Source: Serratia proteamaculans
Lineage (GTDB): Bacteria; Pseudomonadota; Gammaproteobacteria; Enterobacterales; Enterobacteriaceae
Direction of reading: 5' to 3'
Assembly (NCBI RefSeq): GCF_013337185.1
Contig: NZ_SWDE01000001.1
Location: 1,178,001 to 1,242,000 of the forward strand
DNA length: 64,000 nt
In this document: in pieces, positions 43,531 to 51,754 of the stretch
Layout: every line of letters begins with the position of its first letter
Numbering within the stretch: position 1 is the stretch's first letter
Made by a program: the position numbers and the translations under genes
The notes under the pieces: generated by a model
The model's input: only the letters and a program-made list of their open reading frames with translations
The model's database searches: none
What the model was told of the DNA's origin: nothing

Positions 43531-44742
43531 ATGAGCGTATTGAACATTCTTGAAGAAAAACTGGCCGAAACCAAAAAACAGGGCCGCTTCCGTGAGTTCC
43601 TCAATCTGGAACGCAGCGTGCTGGATAAACCCTGGGCCACCAGCCATGGTCAGAACGGTGAACGCCGTCTGAACGTCTGGTGTTCCAATGACTATCTGGC
43701 CATGAGCCATCACCCTAAAGTTATCCTGGCCACGACTGAAGCGGTGAACCGCGTCGGGCTGGGCACCTGCGGCGCACGCAGCATTTCCGGCACTTCTGTC
43801 TACCACACTGAGCTGGAAACCCTGTTAGCCAGCGCCTACGGCAAAGAGTCGGCGCTGCTGTTCACCACCGGTTTCGGTGCCAATGACGCCACCTTGTCCA
43901 CCCTGTGCGATGCCATTCCCGATCTGATTGTGTTTTCCGATGAGCTGAACCACGCCTCGATGATTTACGGCATCCGTTACAGCAAGGCGGAGAAAAAAAT
44001 CTTCCGCCACAATGACGTGGCCCATCTGGCCGAACTACTGCAGGCCGCCGATCCGCATCGGCCCAAGCTGATCGCCTTCGAGTCGCTGTATTCGATGGAC
44101 GGTGACTTTGCGCCGCTGGCACAAATTGTGGAACTGGCGGAGCAATATCAGGCGCTGACCTACCTGGACGAGATCCACTCCGCCGGCGTTTACGGTCATC
44201 GTGGGTTGGGCTATGCCGAACAACTTGGCCTGTTGGACAAGATCACCATTATCCAGGGCGGTTTTGGCAAATCTTACGGAGCTGCCGGTGGCTACATCGC
44301 CGCCCCCCGCGCAGTGGTTGAAGCGGTGCGTAGCTGGTCACCGGCGTTTGTCTTCAGCACCTCGTCCCCGGCTCCTGTGGTGGCGGCCGCGCTGGCCAGC
44401 TTCAAATACAACCTGGAGCATGACACCCAGCGCAAGCACCTGCTGGCGATTATCGACCACTTGAAATCCGGCCTGCGCGACGCCGGCATTCCGCTGGTCT
44501 CGCAGGACAGCCACATCCTGCCGGTACTGGTCGGCGATCCACACCGCAACAAGCACATCAGCAAGCAACTGCTTGATGAGTACGATATTTACGTGCAGCC
44601 GGTGAACGCCCCAACGGTACCGGCCGGTAGTGAGCGTTTGCGCGTTACGCCGACCTCTGCTCATACTCATGAAGACGTGGAATATTTCCTGGCGGCGTTA
44701 AGCAAAGTCTGGGACGCTAATCAGTTACGGAGAGCAGGATGA
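43531..44742 (+). CDS. 5-aminolevulinate-synthase-like alpha-oxoamine synthase
   Basis: PLP enzyme (403 residues) that joins an amino acid to an acyl-CoA with loss of CO2. It follows alphaproteobacterial ALA synthase closely (WCSNDYLAMSHHP, DLIVFSDELNHASMI, FESLYSMDGDFAPL, LDEIHSAGVYG), with the PLP lysine at 247 (GGFGKSYGAAGGYIA) and Arg21 kept. Two residues that in Rhodobacter ALAS hold the succinyl carboxylate are changed: Thr83 to Ala82 and Asn85 to Ser84. It may therefore use another acyl-CoA. Enterobacteria make ALA from glutamyl-tRNA, so this is not the heme gene. Ribosome site CAAGGAATTCCGA. Confidence 0.88.
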   Translation: MSVLNILEEKLAETKKQGRFREFLNLERSVLDKPWATSHGQNGERRLNVWCSNDYLAMSHHPKVILATTEAVNRVGLGTCGARSISGTSVYHTELETLLASAYGKESALLFTTGFGANDATLSTLCDAIPDLIVFSDELNHASMIYGIRYSKAEKKIFRHNDVAHLAELLQAADPHRPKLIAFESLYSMDGDFAPLAQIVELAEQYQALTYLDEIHSAGVYGHRGLGYAEQLGLLDKITIIQGGFGKSYGAAGGYIAAPRAVVEAVRSWSPAFVFSTSSPAPVVAAALASFKYNLEHDTQRKHLLAIIDHLKSGLRDAGIPLVSQDSHILPVLVGDPHRNKHISKQLLDEYDIYVQPVNAPTVPAGSERLRVTPTSAHTHEDVEYFLAALSKVWDANQLRRAG

Positions 44743-45911
44743 AGTTGACGGACTATAACGGCCATTTTCTTACGCTGTGTCTGATGGCGACCGGCACCTT
44801 TGCCATCGGAACCGACGCGTTTATTGTCGCCGGCATCCTCGACGAGATTTCCGGCACCTTTGCCGTCAGCCCCGCGCAAGCGGGGCAGTTAATCTCGGTA
44901 TTTGCCCTGGCCTATATGCTGTTTGCCCCGCTGACCGCCTGGCTGCTGGGTAACCTCAATCGCAAACATATTTTGCAGTTGGCCCTGGTGTTATTTATCG
45001 CCGGTAATCTGGTCTGCGCCTATGCCGACAGTTTTTTGCAAATGTCTGCCGGGCGGGTGCTGGCGGCGCTGGGCGCAGCTTGCTATACGCCGCAGGCCGC
45101 GGCGGCTGCGGTTGGGCTGGTCGCAGAAAAGCGTCGCGGGCTGGCGATATCTATCGTTTACGGCGGCATGACCCTGGCTATTGCCCTCGGTATTCCCTTC
45201 GGCACCTTCCTGGCAAAGTTGATCGGCTGGCGGGAGATCTTTTTGCTGATCGCCCTGTTGGGCGCGGTCTCACTGTTGGGGCTTTCGCTGGCGCTGAGCA
45301 CCATCGCGGCACCGGGTAAACACACGCTGAAAGAGCGACTTGCTCCGCTGCGACAAAAAGCGGTACTGACCACCTTGCTGATCACCTTTTTCGCCGTCTG
45401 CTCCGAGCATATCGTTTACAGCTACGTGAGCGTATTGCTGAAAAACACCCAGTTTGGCCCGGAGGCTATTTTACCGATCGCGTTGCTGGTGTTCGGTATT
45501 GGCGCCGTCATTGGTAACTTCGTTTCCGGCCTGTTGACCGATACCTTCGGCAGCAAGTTTGTGCTGCTGTTTTCGGTATCGGTGCAAACCGTTTCGCTGT
45601 TCCTGCTGGCCTTTTACGTCAGTTCCCCCTGGTGGGTACTGGCGATTTTTCTGGTCTGGGGCATTACCGGCTGGATGTATCTGGTGCCAATCCAGCACCA
45701 CCTGTTGTCGCTGTCCAAACGCTTTGGCGCACTGACCGTTTCACTCAACAGCTCGGTGCTGTATGCCGGTATCGCGGCGGGTGGCATGCTGGGAGGCCTG
45801 ACGCTGTATGCGCTGCCAGCCTTTTATCTCCCCTTGTTCTCGCTGCCGCTGGGGGCTATCGCCCTGCTGCTGACGTTGGTGTTCTTCCAGGGAGAAAAAG
45901 CCAATGAGTGA
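44739..45911 (+). CDS. MFS drug/metabolite exporter (DHA1 type)
   Basis: Twelve-span transporter of 390 residues, SotB/AraJ-like: FAIGTDAFIVAGILDEIS in span 1, LLGNLNRKHILQ in loop 2-3, and LAALGAACYTPQAAAAAVGLVA in span 4. The start overlaps the oxoamine synthase stop (ATGA), and its own end overlaps the enoyl-CoA hydratase start, so it is locked into the operon. Export of the operon's product is the natural reading. Confidence 0.88.
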   Translation: MKLTDYNGHFLTLCLMATGTFAIGTDAFIVAGILDEISGTFAVSPAQAGQLISVFALAYMLFAPLTAWLLGNLNRKHILQLALVLFIAGNLVCAYADSFLQMSAGRVLAALGAACYTPQAAAAAVGLVAEKRRGLAISIVYGGMTLAIALGIPFGTFLAKLIGWREIFLLIALLGAVSLLGLSLALSTIAAPGKHTLKERLAPLRQKAVLTTLLITFFAVCSEHIVYSYVSVLLKNTQFGPEAILPIALLVFGIGAVIGNFVSGLLTDTFGSKFVLLFSVSVQTVSLFLLAFYVSSPWWVLAIFLVWGITGWMYLVPIQHHLLSLSKRFGALTVSLNSSVLYAGIAAGGMLGGLTLYALPAFYLPLFSLPLGAIALLLTLVFFQGEKANE

Positions 45912-46626
45912 CCTGCCGCTCCCGGTGCTGTATGAGCAAAATGACGGCATTGCGGTGATCGTCCTGAACCGGCCGGAAAAAAAGAATGCCATCAATCTGG
46001 CGATGGCGCAGCTGATCCAGGGTTATCTGCAACGGGCCGAACAGGATGATGCCGTTCGGGTGATAGTGCTGACCGGCCTGCCGCAGGTGTTTTCCGCCGG
46101 CATGGACGTTAAGGCCTTCCAGCAGGGCGAACTGCCGGTGGTCGAACCGGGGGGATTTGGCGGCCTGGTGCATGCCCAGCTTACCAAGGTGATTATTGCC
46201 GCCGTGGAGGGCATCGCCTTCGGCGGCGGCTTCGAGATAGCGCTGGCCTGCGACCTGATCGTCGCCAGCCGCGATGCACAGTTCAGTTTCCCGGAAACCG
46301 GATTGGGATTGATTGCCGCGCAGGGCGGATGTTCACGGCTGCCGGCGCGCATCTCCCCCTACATCGCTCTCGACTGGTTGCTGACCGGCCGAGTCATCAG
46401 CGCGCAGGAAGCCTGGCAACAGGGGGCCATTTCCCGCATCAGTGAGGGCAGCGCACGCGAGGAGGCGCTGACACTCGCCCGACAAATTGCGCAAAAAAAT
46501 CCGCTGGCAAGTCAGGCGGTGAAGGCCATCGTCCGCCAAGGTTTGCACCGGCATGAAGCCCCTTCCTTTGACTATCAGCAAAGTTGGGTAGAACGGGTGC
46601 GCCAGGCCGCGGTAAAGTCCTTTTGA
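45904..46626 (+). CDS. Enoyl-CoA hydratase/isomerase (PaaF-like)
   Basis: Crotonase-fold enzyme of 240 residues. Its oxyanion-hole segments are FSAGMDVKAFQ and AVEGIAFGGGFEIALACDLIVA; FPETGLGLIAAQGG carries the second catalytic carboxylate. With the dehydrogenase and thiolase it completes a beta-oxidation-like trio. Its start overlaps the MFS stop. It ends the operon, 76 bases before a terminator. Confidence 0.9.
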   Translation: MSDLPLPVLYEQNDGIAVIVLNRPEKKNAINLAMAQLIQGYLQRAEQDDAVRVIVLTGLPQVFSAGMDVKAFQQGELPVVEPGGFGGLVHAQLTKVIIAAVEGIAFGGGFEIALACDLIVASRDAQFSFPETGLGLIAAQGGCSRLPARISPYIALDWLLTGRVISAQEAWQQGAISRISEGSAREEALTLARQIAQKNPLASQAVKAIVRQGLHRHEAPSFDYQQSWVERVRQAAVKSF

Positions 46627-46702
46627 GAACGTTCTTAGTGAATGGCAATCATTCGCAGTCTGATTTTTAATCACTACAAGACAGTGTTTGAGAAGCCATT
46701 GA

Positions 46703-46725
46703 CCCCGCTCTGCGGGGCTTTTTTT
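46703..46725 (+). terminator. Terminator of the oxoamine synthase operon
   Basis: CCCCGC and GCGGGG form the stem around TCT, followed by C and seven Ts. Confidence 0.92.
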
Positions 46726-46730
46726 ACTGA

Positions 46731-47030
46731 TTAGGCTTTCACGGTGGAAAAAGGCTGCATAAACAGGAAGGTACAGGGTTTGCTTTGATGCTGATTAATC
46801 AAGGGCACCAAACGCCTGAAGTGCTCCGTCTGGCAATGGGCGTCCAGTGCGGCGCGATCGGGCCACTCCTCGACAAAAATAAAATGCCCGGCATCCTGGT
46901 GATCAATAAACAATTCATAGGAGAGGCAAAGCGGCTCCTGCCGGGTTTTCTCCACCAGTTCCTGATACAACGGCATCACGGTTTCAACACAATCGAGCTT
47001 GATAAAATCTTCAGCAATCACTTTTAACAT
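46731..47030 (-). CDS. YgiN-like antibiotic-biosynthesis monooxygenase (ABM) family protein
   Basis: A 99-residue ferredoxin-like dimeric fold (LKVIAEDFIKLDCVETVMPLYQELVEKTR..., YELFIDHQDAGHFIFVEEWPDRAALDAH, SEHF-like TEHFRRLVP). Members act as quinol monooxygenases or unknown small-molecule oxygenases. The ATG at 47030 follows GAAGGTAACA. It is convergent with the oxoamine synthase operon and need not belong to it. Confidence 0.8.
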   Translation of the reverse strand: MLKVIAEDFIKLDCVETVMPLYQELVEKTRQEPLCLSYELFIDHQDAGHFIFVEEWPDRAALDAHCQTEHFRRLVPLINQHQSKPCTFLFMQPFSTVKA

Positions 47031-47184
47031 TGTTACCTTCCTTGTTTTATCTCAGGCGTACCATCAGGGTAACCGCGCTATCTCATCAGGATGAACCTAT
47101 TCAGCTAACAAAACCTAATTTACCATTTATTGAAGTTACCAATGGGACACTGGTCACCAGAGGAGACATTTTCAAAGGTGGCCG

Positions 47185-47679
47185 ATGGAACAACTCACAC
47201 AGATTATCGCCAAATACAGCCCGGAACCTGAATTCCTGTTGTTGATTATCTTTTTATTTTCGCTGGGAAAGTCAGTGATTTTTATTTCCTCACTGCTGCC
47301 GCCTGCGTCGGTCACGCTGATGCTGGGCATCGTTGCCGGTAAAACCCAGCTCCCCGACGTCCATGTCTGGGCGGCCATTACCCTGGGCGCCCTGCTCGGC
47401 TCGGTTCTGTCCTTCCATTGTGGCGCGCTGTTCTGCCGCCGGGGATCGTTCAAAAGGCTACCGGTCAGATTTCAGGCACCACTGCACAAAGCACAAGCGG
47501 CACTGCAGAAAAAAGGCATGCCGCTGTTGTTTATCTCGCGTTTTTTGGCGGTGATGCGCTACAGCGTGCCGTTGGTTGCCGGCATCATTGCCTTGCCCCT
47601 GAGGCAGGTGTATTGCGCCAGCGCGCTGTCCGCCGGGATTTGGGCGCTGGCCCTGATGTTGGTTAGCCGGGTGTTTTGA
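47185..47679 (+). CDS. DedA-family membrane protein
   Basis: A 164-residue membrane protein with about four spans. It carries the DedA features FLFSLGKSVIFISSLLPPASVTLMLG (re-entrant region) and the basic motif FISRFLAVMRYSVPLVAG. DedA proteins are linked to undecaprenyl-phosphate or lipid flipping and proton homeostasis. It is shorter than E. coli YohD/DedA (~190-220). Single gene; no clear terminator. Confidence 0.82.
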   Translation: MEQLTQIIAKYSPEPEFLLLIIFLFSLGKSVIFISSLLPPASVTLMLGIVAGKTQLPDVHVWAAITLGALLGSVLSFHCGALFCRRGSFKRLPVRFQAPLHKAQAALQKKGMPLLFISRFLAVMRYSVPLVAGIIALPLRQVYCASALSAGIWALALMLVSRVF

Positions 47680-47804
47680 AAACAACAAACCCGCAAATGG
47701 GTTTCTACTGATTCAGTTCTGATGGATATAGGCTTTGACGTAAATTTTGGCATTACCTGATAGGCTGACGCGGCTTATAATAAGAAAATATTATCTTTGG
47801 CATA

Positions 47805-48671
47805 ATGCGCCACGTCACCACAAACCGTGAGTTCCTGATAGACCACATGTATCAATACCCTGAACATCTGACCGGAGAGGTCGCCAACTTGCCGCAGACT
47901 TGCGGGGTCTATTTCTTTCACGGTGAAAACCGAGCCCATCCGCTGTACATCGGTAAGAGCGTCAACATTCGCCGCCGGGTTCAGTCTCACCTGCGTAATC
48001 CGCGCGAAGCGCGGTTGCTTTCCGCCACCCGTCGCATCACCTTTATCGAGACGGTCGGTGAGATTGGTGCGCTGCTGCTGGAATCTTCCCTGGTGAAACA
48101 GCAAAGTCCCCTCTACAACAAGCGACTGCGTAAAATTCGTCGGCTCTGCGCCCTGCAGGTTAACGACACCCAAACGCGCATCGTATACAGTGACGCGCTG
48201 GACTTCTCGCGAACGCCGGACTTGTACGGCCTGTTTCTACGGCGTACGGCGGCCGTCGACTTTCTACTCGAGATTGCCGATCGGGAACGGCTCTGCCTGA
48301 CGTATCTGGATATTGAAAAGGGCCGTCCTGGACGCCCCTGTTTTCGCCACCAATTGGGCAAGTGCGCCGGAGTCTGCTGCGGCAAAGAGAGCCCACAAGC
48401 GCACCAAGCCCGACTGCTTGCGGCCCTGACGCAGGCCCAGGTGCGGCACTGGCCATTCCCCGGCAGGATCGCCATCGAGGAACGACAAGGCCAACTCAAG
48501 GCTTTCCATGTCATCAGCAATTGGTTCTACCTCGGTACCGCCCCTTCTCTGCATGCAGCTGAAAAACTCAGCCTGCCGGCTGATGAATTCGACAGAGACT
48601 GTTACCGCATTCTTTGTCGACGGCTATTCCATGAAAACCGAGAGCACATTCACTTGATTGATACGCCCTAG
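47805..48671 (+). CDS. cho: Excinuclease Cho (UvrC paralogue)
   Basis: A 288-residue nuclease made of the N-terminal UvrC part only. It makes the 3' incision at lesions UvrC handles badly. The GIY-YIG domain is TCGVYFFHGENRAHPLYIGKSVNIRRRV (~33-60), then EIGALLLESSLVKQQSPLYNKRLR and the cysteine cluster CFRHQLGKCAGVCCGKES, all as in E. coli Cho. The UvrB-binding and C-terminal endonuclease domains are absent, as expected. E. coli cho is SOS-induced, but I see no LexA box upstream here. Confidence 0.92.
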   Translation: MRHVTTNREFLIDHMYQYPEHLTGEVANLPQTCGVYFFHGENRAHPLYIGKSVNIRRRVQSHLRNPREARLLSATRRITFIETVGEIGALLLESSLVKQQSPLYNKRLRKIRRLCALQVNDTQTRIVYSDALDFSRTPDLYGLFLRRTAAVDFLLEIADRERLCLTYLDIEKGRPGRPCFRHQLGKCAGVCCGKESPQAHQARLLAALTQAQVRHWPFPGRIAIEERQGQLKAFHVISNWFYLGTAPSLHAAEKLSLPADEFDRDCYRILCRRLFHENREHIHLIDTP

Positions 48672-49350
48672 CAAGTGCGCAAACCGGTTCACGCCTTGCG
48701 GTACGATTGTGCCAACCGGCTCATCCCGCCAAAAGTCCCATTATCAATTTTGCAGGAATTGGCGGATGGGAATCGAGATAAAGGGTGGGTAGATAGACTC
48801 AGCTTGCGTCAGATCACTTAACTGAATATTCACGCTGGGAGGATGCCGTTTTTGTGGGGCGAGTCTCAATTAAGTATTATTCTTAAAAAAACGCGCAGGT
48901 AAAAACCCAATAAAACATTGATTTAATTTATAAATACTACATACCCCAGCTCTGTAATCAATTGATACAGTGCCCAGAATGCTCACCCCCGGCTTGCGGC
49001 CCTAGCCGCTGACTTATTCATCTCGGCCCCCGAATGTCAAACGCTTACACCCATTAGTTTTTCTCATGCGGTGTTTTTAACCCCCTGTTTTATCAACAAG
49101 ATAAGTCGCATTAGTGCTGTTAATCTGCCCAGACCCAGAGTAATCTTCCGCCCCCAAGACGTCCGATTTGCCTCCGCAGTGTAAAGAACAATCGACTTTT
49201 ATCCCTCGCATAAATGTTGTAAACATGTTGCACAAAGGTGGCGTTATTGCACTACCTTACTAAATCTGGCACAACCGGATAATCGTATAAAAAAGAGCCA
49301 CTTCAGAGCTCACTATTTCACTCATGACAGGTAAAACAGGACATCATCAG
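48672..49350. other. Long gene-free region before cycA
   Basis: About 680 bases without an open frame that has a ribosome site. CATCCCGCCAA and TTGGCGGATG form a loose inverted repeat at about 48722-48771, perhaps the end of the cho message. The right half must hold the cycA promoter and leader; in E. coli that leader is a target of the GcvB small RNA. I could not place a promoter or RNA gene with confidence. Confidence 0.5.
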
Positions 49351-50751
49351 ATGGTAGATCAATCTAAAATAGCCGCTGAGGCATCGCCCGAATCAGAAGA
49401 TCATCTACGCCGAAACCTAACAAACCGACATATTCAACTGATCGCCATCGGCGGTGCCATAGGTACGGGTTTGTTTATGGGTTCCGGCAAAACCATTAGC
49501 CTGGCTGGCCCTTCGATCATCTTCGTATATATGATTATCGGCTTTATGCTGTTCTTCGTGATGCGCGCCATGGGCGAGCTGCTGCTCTCCAATCTGGAAT
49601 ATAAATCCTTCAGCGATTTCGCCGCTGACCTGCTCGGCCCCTGGGCCGGCTTCTTTACCGGCTGGACCTACTGGTTCTGCTGGGTGGTCACCGGTATTGC
49701 CGACGTGGTGGCGATCACCGCCTATGCACAGTTCTGGTTCCCCGGACTGTCACAGTGGATCGCTTCGTTGCTGTGTATCCTGCTGCTGCTGGGCCTGAAC
49801 CTGGCGACGGTGAAGATGTTTGGTGAGATGGAATTCTGGTTCGCGATGATCAAAATCGTCGCCATTGTCGGGCTGATCATCGCCGGACTGGTGATGATCG
49901 CCATGCAGTTCCAGTCACCGACCGGTACCGTCGCGTCGTTCTCGCACCTGTGGAATGATGGCGGTATGTTCCCGAAAGGCATCAGCGGCTTCTTCGCCGG
50001 CTTCCAGATTGCGGTGTTCGCCTTTGTCGGCATTGAGCTGGTGGGTACCACCGCGGCTGAAACCAAAGACCCGGAAAAAGTGCTGCCGCGCGCGATTAAC
50101 TCGATTCCTATCCGCATCATCATGTTCTACGTGTTCGCCCTGATTGTGATTATGTCGGTCACGCCATGGAGTTCCGTGGTCGCCGACAAAAGCCCGTTCG
50201 TAGAACTGTTCGTGCTGATTGGCCTGCCTGCTGCGGCCAGCGTGATCAACTTTGTGGTGCTGACCTCCGCCACCTCTTCCGCTAACAGTGGGGTGTTCTC
50301 CACCAGCCGCATGCTGTTTGGTCTGGCACAGGAAGGGGATGCGCCCAAGTCGTTCGCCCACCTCTCCAAGCGTGCGGTACCGGCTAACGGCCTGACCTTC
50401 TCCTGTATCTGCCTGCTCGGTGGGGTAGTCCTGATTTACCTGATCCCGAACGTGATGACGGTCTTCACGCTGGTGACCACCGTCTCGGCGATCCTGTTTA
50501 TGTTTGTCTGGACCATTATCCTGTGTTCGTACCTGGTTTACCGTAAGCAACGCCCTGCGCTGCACCAGAAATCAATCTACAAGATGCCAGGCGGCAAGCT
50601 GATGTGCTGGGTCTGTATGGCGTTCTTCGCCTTTGTGCTGGTGCTGCTGACGCTGCGCGAAGACACCCGCCAGGCGCTAATCGTCACGCCACTGTGGTTT
50701 GTGGTGCTCGGTCTGTCCTACGTGTTCCTGCGCAAAAAGAAAACCGCTTAA
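49351..50751 (+). CDS. cycA: D-serine/D-alanine/glycine:proton symporter CycA
   Basis: APC-family inner-membrane permease for glycine, D-serine, D-alanine and D-cycloserine. The 466-residue product is nearly identical in its core to E. coli CycA: RRNLTNRHIQLIAIGGAIGT, SGKTISLAGPSIIFVYMI, YWFCWVVTGIADVVAITAYAQ. The ATG at 49351 gives MVDQSKIAAEA, matching E. coli MVDQVKVVADD; an in-frame ATG at 49324 has no ribosome site. Confidence 0.96.
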   Translation: MVDQSKIAAEASPESEDHLRRNLTNRHIQLIAIGGAIGTGLFMGSGKTISLAGPSIIFVYMIIGFMLFFVMRAMGELLLSNLEYKSFSDFAADLLGPWAGFFTGWTYWFCWVVTGIADVVAITAYAQFWFPGLSQWIASLLCILLLLGLNLATVKMFGEMEFWFAMIKIVAIVGLIIAGLVMIAMQFQSPTGTVASFSHLWNDGGMFPKGISGFFAGFQIAVFAFVGIELVGTTAAETKDPEKVLPRAINSIPIRIIMFYVFALIVIMSVTPWSSVVADKSPFVELFVLIGLPAAASVINFVVLTSATSSANSGVFSTSRMLFGLAQEGDAPKSFAHLSKRAVPANGLTFSCICLLGGVVLIYLIPNVMTVFTLVTTVSAILFMFVWTIILCSYLVYRKQRPALHQKSIYKMPGGKLMCWVCMAFFAFVLVLLTLREDTRQALIVTPLWFVVLGLSYVFLRKKKTA

Positions 50752-50760
50752 CACTCCTCG

Positions 50761-50780
50761 GGGGATAGTCCGCTATCCCC
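50761..50780. terminator. Hairpin between cycA and rutR
   Basis: GGGGATAG and CTATCCCC form an 8 bp stem around TCCG between the convergent genes. No long T run on either side. Confidence 0.55.
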
Positions 50781-50793
50781 TGCTCTCATCCGC

Positions 50794-51432
50794 TTAGCGC
50801 GGCCGAATACCCTCGATAATCACCCGCTGCACGTTCTCCACCGTCTGCTGAAAAAACGCCTCATCGTCCAGGGTCTTGCCGGTCACCGCCTCCACCTGCA
50901 CCCAAAAATCTGCGTAGTGCTGAGTGGTTGCCCACAGCATAAAAATCAGATGGTGCGGCTCGACCGTCGCGATATGGCCTGCGGCGATCCAGCGCTCAAT
51001 TATCCCGGACTTCTCGTCCACCAGAGACTTTAACCCGCCCTGCAGCTCTTGTTTCAACAAGGGTGCGCCCTGGATCATTTCCAGACAAAACAGCCGCGAT
51101 GCCTGCGGGTGATGACGGGATACCTCCAGTTTCAGGCGGATATATTCGCGGATCGCCTGCAGGGGCTCCTGATCGGCGCGCAGCGCCTTCAACGGCGCCA
51201 GCCAGACGTCGAGAATATCTTTCAGCACCGCCAGATACAGTTCTTCTTTGGAAGGAAAGTAATACAGCAGATTGGTTTTGGACACGTCGGCACGTTCTGC
51301 CACCTGGTCCAGACTGGTGCCATGAATACCGTACAGCGAGAAAAACTCCAGTGCCGCATCCAGGATAGCGCTACGTTTTGCGGCCACCGCACGCGAGCGG
51401 CGCGTAGGGGGTTTAACGGCTTGTGGCTTCAC
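50794..51432 (-). CDS. rutR: TetR-family regulator RutR (uracil/thymine sensor)
   Basis: Repressor of the rut operon, released by uracil or thymine; it also acts on pyrimidine and purine genes in E. coli. TetR HTH at residues ~25-70 (LDQVAERADVSKTNLLYYFPSKEELY), then the all-helical ligand domain (KEYIRLKLEVSR-like REYIRLKLEVSRHHPQASRL). GTG at 51432, six bases after AAGGAG, gives 212 residues, the E. coli length; an upstream ATG at 51468 lacks a site. Divergent from rutA with a RutR box between them. Confidence 0.95.
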   Translation of the reverse strand: MKPQAVKPPTRRSRAVAAKRSAILDAALEFFSLYGIHGTSLDQVAERADVSKTNLLYYFPSKEELYLAVLKDILDVWLAPLKALRADQEPLQAIREYIRLKLEVSRHHPQASRLFCLEMIQGAPLLKQELQGGLKSLVDEKSGIIERWIAAGHIATVEPHHLIFMLWATTQHYADFWVQVEAVTGKTLDDEAFFQQTVENVQRVIIEGIRPR

Positions 51433-51523
51433 TACGGCTCCTTGGCACAACCAGATTTTGGCCAGCATAACAAAGCCACTGGGTGAAACCCACGCTTTTA
51501 CCTACCCCTTCCGAGTGATTTTC

Positions 51524-51540
51524 TGCACCTTTAATGAGCA
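51524..51540. promoter_or_regulatory. NtrC-like enhancer site
   Basis: TGCACCTTTAATGAGCA fits TGCAC-N7-GTGCA with one mismatch. It lies about 120 bases upstream of the -24 element, a usual enhancer distance. Confidence 0.55.
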
Positions 51541-51568
51541 GTTGCGCCTGTTTTTTGTGCATGCCATT

Positions 51569-51584
51569 TTGACCAAATGGTCTG
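51569..51584. promoter_or_regulatory. RutR operator
   Basis: TTGACCAAATGGTCTG matches the RutR consensus TTGACCA-N2-TGGTCAA except at its right end. GACCA and TGGTC are perfect inverted repeats. Confidence 0.8.
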
Positions 51585-51657
51585 TTTTAGACCACTCACT
51601 CAACATGAAAATCACGAAAGAAAAACAATTCATTGATAAATCAGCCATTTTAAAAAC

Positions 51658-51673
51658 TGGCATCGCCTTTGCA
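51658..51673 (+). promoter_or_regulatory. Sigma54 promoter of the rut operon
   Basis: TGGCATCGCCTTTGCA: GG and GC separated by exactly ten bases, with the surrounding TGGCA and TTTGCA of the -24/-12 consensus. It is about 80 bases ahead of rutA. Confidence 0.75.
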
Positions 51674-51754
51674 AAAGCCTCCGTATCCAGCGCCGCCCGC
51701 AGAAAACATTCAGGCGACGCATGATCCGTTCCACTAGCAACCGGAGATGTTCAA

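Larger units (their letters stand above)
51433..51754. promoter_or_regulatory. rutR-rutA divergent control region
   Basis: Holds, from left to right relative to rutA, an NtrC-like site (51524-51540), a RutR box (51569-51584) with an overlapping second dyad (51578-51594, TGGTCT-N5-AGACCA), and a sigma54 promoter (51658-51673). This matches the nitrogen-limitation and RutR control known for E. coli rut. Confidence 0.75.

Noticed and set aside
43531-44742. Housekeeping heme-biosynthesis gene hemA
   Set aside because: Enterobacterial hemA is glutamyl-tRNA reductase, unrelated in fold. This gene sits in a specialised operon.
43531-44742. Biotin (BioF) or threonine (Kbl) oxoamine synthase
   Set aside because: Motifs such as WCSNDYLAMSHHP, DGDFAPL and SISGT follow ALA synthase more closely, and no biotin or threonine genes are nearby.
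49324-49350. Upstream ATG for cycA
   Set aside because: No ribosome site, and the ATG at 49351 gives a start that aligns with E. coli CycA.
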